The notes beneath the pieces were generated by a model. The model saw only the letters and a list, made by a program, of their open reading frames with translations, made no database searches and had not been told where the DNA came from. From positions 1 to 36,415 of the forward strand of contig MCFL01000239.1 of assembly GCA_002102555.1 (NCBI GenBank): DNA of 36,415 nucleotides. The letters are read 5' to 3'. This document shows, one piece after another, positions 31,272 through 36,415 of this stretch. The stretch is from Catenaria anguillulae PL171 (taxonomy: Eukaryota > Blastocladiomycota > Blastocladiomycetes > Blastocladiales > Catenariaceae). Both the position numbers and the translations under genes were made by a program. Numbering within the stretch: position 1 is the first letter of the stretch; every line of letters starts with the position of its first letter.

Positions 31272-32366
31272 ATGGGTGAGCATCCGTACCATTTCAATGC
31301 AATTCCGTGCCATGCAAAATGCTGCCATCCGAAAGCACCGTCTGCCGAGTCCAATCCATTGTCCAACCAGTCGTCATGGCCCATGTTCCACCCAACATCA
31401 TGACCCCACTACCCAGTCATCCTGGGTTTCACGCAGTCTCACTTCGACTCTGTCAGTGACCTGGCCCGTTTACGAAGTCGACCACTCCCCATATCACCTC
31501 ATCGCCTTCCGACAGCTACTATACCCAAACCCTCCAACTGGCTCTTCATCTTACAGTTCGCCGACATCAGCTACTTGTCAGGTGGGACATGCGGGACGAT
31601 TGACTTTGGGCGACGTATTGGCGAGAGACTCGGTGGTCGCACGATGACGGATGGCAGCATGCGCATTCTCATGTCTCGCTTAACCAAGTATCATATGCTA
31701 ATCACCGCCCCACTTCCTCCTTGATGCCATTCGATTTCTTATTCGCGACATCGAACAGGTATCTCTCGCGACTCTCGCCACAAGCGTGCGCACACTGGTG
31801 CCAAGCGCGCCCACTACCGCAAGAAGAGAAAGTTCGAACTCGGTCGCCAAGCCGCCAACACCAAGCTCGGCGCGACCCGTGTGCACCAAGTGCGTGTGCG
31901 CGGTGGCAACATCAAGTTCCGTGCTTTGCGTCTCGATACCGGCAACTTCTCGTGGGGTTCCGAGTCGTGCACCCGCAAGACGCGTATCTTGGGCGTTGTG
32001 TACAACGCTTCCAACAACGAGCTTGTGCGTACCAACACCATTGTCAAGGGCGGTATTGTCGAGATTGATGCCACCCCGTTCCGTCAATGGTACGAGTCGC
32101 ACTACGTCCAAGCCCTTGGCCGTAAGCAAAAGGATGTTGCCGAGGTCGAGGAGCTCAACAAGAAGCGCTCGTCCCGCGTCCTCCGCAAGGTTGAGGCCCG
32201 TCAAGCCAACGCCAAGGTCGACCCCCATCTCTCCTCGCAGTTCCAGAAGGGTCGTCTCTACGCCCGCATTGCCTCGCGCCCTGGCCAGTCTGGTCGTGCT
32301 GACGGCTACATTCTCGAGGGTAAGGAGCTTGACTTCTACCTCCGTAAGCTCACCCACAAGAAGTAA
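31272..32366 (+). CDS. RPS8: 40S ribosomal protein eS8 (RPS8), 203 aa, 4-nt first exon
   Basis: The main exon (31759-32366) encodes a nearly complete eS8 starting at its third residue: [57 protein letters not shown] and [20 protein letters not shown]. It ends [12 protein letters not shown]. Start and Gly2 must come from an upstream exon ending ATGG. The only ATGG followed by GT in the preceding 0.5 kb is 31272-31275 (CATCATGG, then GTGAGC). This gives a 483-nt intron ending ATCGAACAG and the expected [10 protein letters not shown]. An intron directly after the start codon is common in fungal ribosomal protein genes. eS8 belongs to the body of the small subunit and is assembled early in the nucleolus. 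The sequence TGCTAATC near 31697 could serve as branch site. Confidence 0.9.
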
Positions 32367-33543
32367 GGCGGCTCGCTTCGCGGCTCCGTCAACTACTGCC
32401 TTGGTTGTTTAATACGCGTTGTGTTGTGTTGTGTTGACTCTGGGTCCCAGTGTTTTGTTTCTCGCCTTGCCCTGGTCTCAAGTGATGTAATACAATCTTC
32501 GTGACCACCTGACTTTTATTACCCCTCTTCTACCACATCATAATCTGCCGCTTCCGTACGCGGTCGCAGATCTCATGGTGCTCAATTGACCGTGCCATTG
32601 TGCTCATCGAGCTCTGATCCTGGCGCGAAATCACTCGGTGCAAGGGCTGCAGCACTGGATGCCTTGGGCTCCCAAGCACATAGGTATGCGCTTCAACCAG
32701 CACGCTCCAAATCACCCACAGGTATTGACCTACCGAGGTGGACTCACGTCTAAATCTTTCCGTCGACGGAGCACTGAGTCAAACGCGAGTCTGAAGACAC
32801 GATGTTGCTAATTTGGATCCCAAGTGCCACGAAGTCCAAGTGCATCCTCCTTGATGAGGTTGCATCGTAGTTACTGTATTAACATGATGTCGTCTCAGTT
32901 GAGTTATTTACGTGGCGACAGGCATTTTGGGGTGACATTTGACGAGCGCGTGCAGAAGCGGACACCGCAGACCCTCACACGTCAGATCGGCGAGCCATGG
33001 TGACGGCCATCACGTGGGAGTGGAGTGCAGCGACAGGACTGCTTTGACTCGAGGACTGAAAAAAAAAAACGAGTGTAGAAGGACTTCGACGAATTTTGGT
33101 GTCTTCGTCACACGCACTTCGGGACTTTGAACGAAAACCGCCCGTCGCACGCTCTTGCGCATGGTTGTACCCATCCATCCCATGAACCTCCATCTTCTGC
33201 CGAATAAATAAAAGGCACCCACAACCCCTGTCCCACGACACCCACATCGACAGACCTTTCCTCGAGTTCCAACGGACCCCGCCAGCCCAAGCCAGCCCAG
33301 ACAATCCGTCCTCGCTTTTCCTCCCAATCTCGTCACCGCGATTCCGCATTCCCGCAACAGCCGCCCCTATCTGTTGACCATGTGCGTCATCTTGGTTTCT
33401 GTCAAGCACCGTGACTGGCTCCTGTGTCGGCGCACAGTGGCTGCTCACCTTCGTTAAGGGGCCGCGGACGAAGGATGCAGGGAGCGGACACAGGAACTGA
33501 TCTGAACACACGTGACTTTTTGACGTGCATTCACAATTTCCAG
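32367..33543. other. Intergenic region and unresolved 5' end of the topoisomerase gene
   Basis: It holds the 3' flank of eS8, an A10 run near 33060-33069, and in its last 300 bases the 5' UTR and first exon of TOP1, which I could not place. No other gene is seen. Confidence 0.45.
33203..33213 (+). promoter_or_regulatory. TATA-like AT-rich box upstream of TOP1
   Basis: AATAAATAAAAGG stands out in a GC-rich setting about 340 bases before the first recognisable TOP1 codons. It could position transcription initiation. This is a motif match only. Confidence 0.25.
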
Positions 33544-36122
33544 GGCTCCCGCAAAAGACACGACGGCCCCAACGGCAAAGCGCCGGACCATCCGCGACAG
33601 CGACGATTCCGAAGATGAGCCTCTTGTCGTACGCCATTCAGCCCACCGTCCCATGTCACCCTTTCTTTTCCCCGTCTCACTCACCCGTTTGTTTTGGACG
33701 TGCCTTGAATCTGGATCCAGACCAAAACGCCCGCGCGCATCCGCATCCTCTGCAACCCGCCTGCCTCCCTCCTCGGACATGGACGTCGACTCTGAGGACG
33801 AGCCTGTCACTTCATCATCGCAATCCAGCGCCAAACCCCTCCCGATTGCCTCGTCGTCCAAAAAGCGCACCATCGCGTCCGATGATGACGTCGACTTGAG
33901 CGCCGACAACTCGTCCGACTCGGAGGACGAACCCATTGGGCAAATCCAAAATCAATCGGCGCGCGAAAAAAAGCCGGCAACGGCAGCCAAGAAGCGCACT
34001 GTTTCTCGGCGCAAAGCCGACTCGTCCGACTTGTCGGATTCGGGCTCGGACGACGCCGACGACAGCGATACAGGCTCGTCGTCACCCGCACCTGCCAAGC
34101 GCGCACGCGCTGCAAACGGCAAGCCCGCGGCACCAGCCAAGGGCAAGGCAAAGGCAAAGGCAGAAGCAGCAGCCACAACCGCAGCAGCCAAGGGTAAAGC
34201 CAAAGCCAAGGGCAAGGGCAAGGGCAAGGCAGGTGATGACGATGGCGATGACGAGGGTGCGGGCGACGACGACGAGGGCGACTCGGAATTCAAGTGGTGG
34301 TTGCTGCCCGATCCGCTCAACGAAAACGGCGTCAAGTGGACGTCGTTGCGGCACAATGGCGTGCTGTTCCCACCAGAGTACGAGCCGCATGGGATCCAGA
34401 TCAAGTACGACGGGCGACCAGTCAAGCTTGGCGCGGCGGCCGAGGAGGTGGCCACCTTTTACGCGGGCATTCTCGGCACCCAGCACGAGGACAATGCCAC
34501 ATTCAAGACAAACTTTTTCACGGATTTCAGAAAGATCATCAAGGATACTGAGCCGGCAGATTGTCCCATCAAGGAGTTTGACAAGTGCGACTTTACGCCG
34601 ATTGCGGATCACTTGGCGGCCGAGCGCGAGCGCAAAAAGAACATGACCAAGGCCGAGAAGGAGGCGGCAAAGCAGGAAAAGGCCCAGATTGACGAGCAGT
34701 ATGGGTGGGCGTGGATTGATGGGCGCAAAGAAAAGATTGGCAACTTCCGAGTCGAGCCGCCGGGCCTGTTCCGTGGCCGTGGCGAGCACCCAAAAGCAGG
34801 CAAGCTTAAGACGCGCGTGCGCCCCGAGGATATTGTTATCAACATTGGCGCAAAGGATCCCGTGCCGAGCCGCCAAAGGGCCACAAGTGGAAGGACGTGG
34901 TTCACGACAATACCGTGACGTGGCTGGCAACCTGGACCGAAAACGTCAATGGGCAAACCAAGTATGTCTTCTTGTCGGCCGCTTCGTCGTGGAAGGGCAT
35001 GTCCGACTTCAAAAAGTTTGAGACGGCGCGCAAACTCAAGAAGGAGGTCAAGGTCATTCGCAAAAACTACACGGCCATGCTCAAGGACGAGTTGATGTTG
35101 AACCGCCAGATGGCCACTGCCCTGTACTTTATCGACAAGTTTGCCTTGCGTGCTGGCAACGAAAAGGGCGAGGACGAGGCCGATACCGTTGGTTGCTGCT
35201 CATTGCGGTACGAGCACGTCACATTGAGATCCGACAATGTGGTCGTGTTTGATTTTCTCGGTAAGGACTCGATTCGGTACTACAACGAAGTCACGGTCGA
35301 CCCGCAGGTGCACAAGAATTTGCGCCTGTTCAAGAAAGACAAGGAGGAGGGTGACGACTTGTTTGACCGCATCGACACATCTTCGCTCAACAAGCACTTG
35401 ACTGGGCTCATGAAGGGCCTCACGGCCAAGGTGTTCCGTACCTACAACGCCTCGTTCACGTTCCAGCAAGAGCTTGCAAAGACGCCCGAGGACGGCACCG
35501 TCGAGGAAAAGGTGCTTGCGTACAACCGCGCCAACCGTGAAGTCGCCGTGCTTTGCAACCATCAACGTGCTGTTCCCAAGACGTTCAACGCTCAAATGGA
35601 CAAGATGAAGGATAAGCTGCGCGCGCTCAAGTACCAGCGGCGCGAGATCAAGCGGCAGATTGTCGCTGCAGACCCCAAGCTCAAGCGCAAGCGCAAGGAC
35701 TTGACGGACCCCGAGTCGGATTTGGACGAGGAATGGATTGCATCGTACTTGGAGTCGGAGAAGGAGAAGGAGGCCGAAAAGGACGCCAAGAAGTTGGAAA
35801 AGCTGAACGAGGAGCGCAAGGCCGCGGGCGAGAAGCCGCTCAAGGCGCTGCCAAAGAAGGAGAAGAAGGATCCGACCGTGGAGCAGTTGGAAAAGAAGTT
35901 GGAGCAAATGACGGCACGCATCGAGGCCACGCGCGTGTCTATGACGGACAAGGACGAGAACAAGACAACGGCGCTGGGCACATCCAAGATCAACTACATT
36001 GACCCAAGGATCACGGCCGCGTGGTGCAAGAAGTACGGGGTGCCGATTGAGCGCATGTTCCCAAGACTTTGCGCGAAAAGTTCAAGTGGGCCATGGATGT
36101 GGATGCCGATTGGGAGTTTTAA
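33544..36122 (+). CDS. TOP1: DNA topoisomerase I (type IB), two apparent missing bases, 5' exon unresolved
   Basis: The first recognisable codons follow an acceptor TTTCCAG at 33543. An acidic N-terminus with DSEDEP three times and Lys/Ala-rich nuclear-type segments (KGKAKAKGKGKGKAG) leads into the core: KWTSLRHNGVLFPPEYEPHG, DCPIKEFDKCDFTPI, NFRVEPPGLFRGRGEHPKAG, KRYDNTVTW-like VVHDNTVTWLATWTENVNGQ, ALYFIDKFALRAGNEK, DFLGKDSIRYYNEV, KHLTGLMKGLTAKVFRTYNA, a charged linker, then GTSKINYIDPRITAAWCKKY. The catalytic Tyr is in the last (codon 35995-35997) and would form the 3'-phosphotyrosyl link. The frame breaks at about 34867 and again at about 36063. Each break fits one lost base (GTGCCGGAGCC and TTCCCCAAG expected), and the true end EKFKWAMDVDADWEF stops at 36120-36122. 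The ATG lies upstream of an intron and was not found. Possible intron signals at 33629-33720 (GTACGC...ATCCAG) conflict with the frame, which is open across them. Confidence 0.88.
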
Positions 36123-36415
36123 CAAGCGCTTATCCTCGCCGCCAAGTTTTCTCCTCACTTGCTTCAGTGTTTTTCTATCTGTACTTGTCTCTTCACCCTA
36201 CCCACCCCACCTTCCCTTCTTTGTCATGTCGCTGCTACCACTCATTTTTGATTGATAATGAACCCGTCATTCCCCTTCTCCCCCTCTCGCCCCTTTATTC
36301 CCTGTCACCCTTCTACCTTCTCCACTTTGGTTCTTCATCTCCGCCCGTTCCATTTCAATGTCACCATCGTTTTTCTCTTGCGCCGAGTCGTACACTACGG
36401 CTGGGATGCGCCAGG
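36123..36415. other. 3' flank of TOP1, nothing recognised
   Basis: Pyrimidine-rich DNA without a supported gene. It is probably the TOP1 3' UTR and spacer. Confidence 0.5.

Noticed and set aside
31276-31758. snoRNA hosted in the eS8 intron
   Set aside because: No convincing RTGATGA plus CTGA pair or H/ACA hinge was found by eye, so it is not listed as an RNA gene.
34082-34930. 282-codon minus-strand frame
   Set aside because: Antisense of the TOP1 N-terminal and core region; no motif of its own.
1-36415. tRNA, rRNA or CRISPR features
   Set aside because: I saw no cloverleaf with a TTCGANTCC arm, no rRNA segments and no regularly spaced direct repeats. The repeated DNA is within protein-coding genes.

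Overview
This window looks like nuclear DNA of a fungus. It is GC-rich and gene-dense, genes lie on both strands, and most introns are 59-102 nt with CTGAC- or CTAAC-like branch sites. The conserved genes are eukaryotic housekeeping genes: ribosomal proteins eS25, uS9 and eS8, clathrin light chain, DNA topoisomerase I, NDUFAF7 and a mitoribosomal CHCH protein. An attractin-like CUB/EGF/kelch membrane protein and an expanded family of 'VLEWW' repeat proteins make an early-diverging zoosporic fungus (Blastocladiomycota-like, e.g. Catenaria or Allomyces) my best guess. That placement is inference from memory of gene content; no search was run.

Layout. 1-123: possible 3' end of a gene. 504-1752: decayed VLEWW-repeat gene. 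2449-4037 (-): extreme Ser/Asn/Gln-rich protein. 4697-6471 (-): SLC38/AVT-type amino acid transporter. 7597-7999 (+): eS25. 8679-11864 (-): attractin-like protein of about 970 aa. 12577-14714 (+): membrane-anchored acid-lipase-type (steryl ester) hydrolase. 14942-16742 (-): NDUFAF7. 17226-18369 (+): clathrin light chain. 19083-19613 (+): uS9. 20051-26330 (+): tandem array of three VLEWW-repeat genes. 27274-29570 (+): unrecognised protein of about 710 aa. 30004-30531 (-): mS37/Mrp10. 31272-32366 (+): eS8. 33544-36122 (+): topoisomerase I.

The genes do not form a pathway. Most neighbours are unrelated housekeeping genes, several of them in divergent pairs sharing an upstream region. The accessory content is the VLEWW family (four copies), the S/N/Q-rich gene and the 710-aa orphan.

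Two cross-cutting patterns stand out. First, 20 of 21 introns I could place have a pyrimidine at donor position +4 (GTACGT/GTATGT type). Second, five places in four genes read as if exactly one base is missing, including two in topoisomerase I. I take most of these as consensus-sequence errors, so the S/N/Q gene, the middle VLEWW gene and TOP1 are probably intact in the organism. Exon boundaries were placed by eye from reading frame, splice signals and remembered family sequences.
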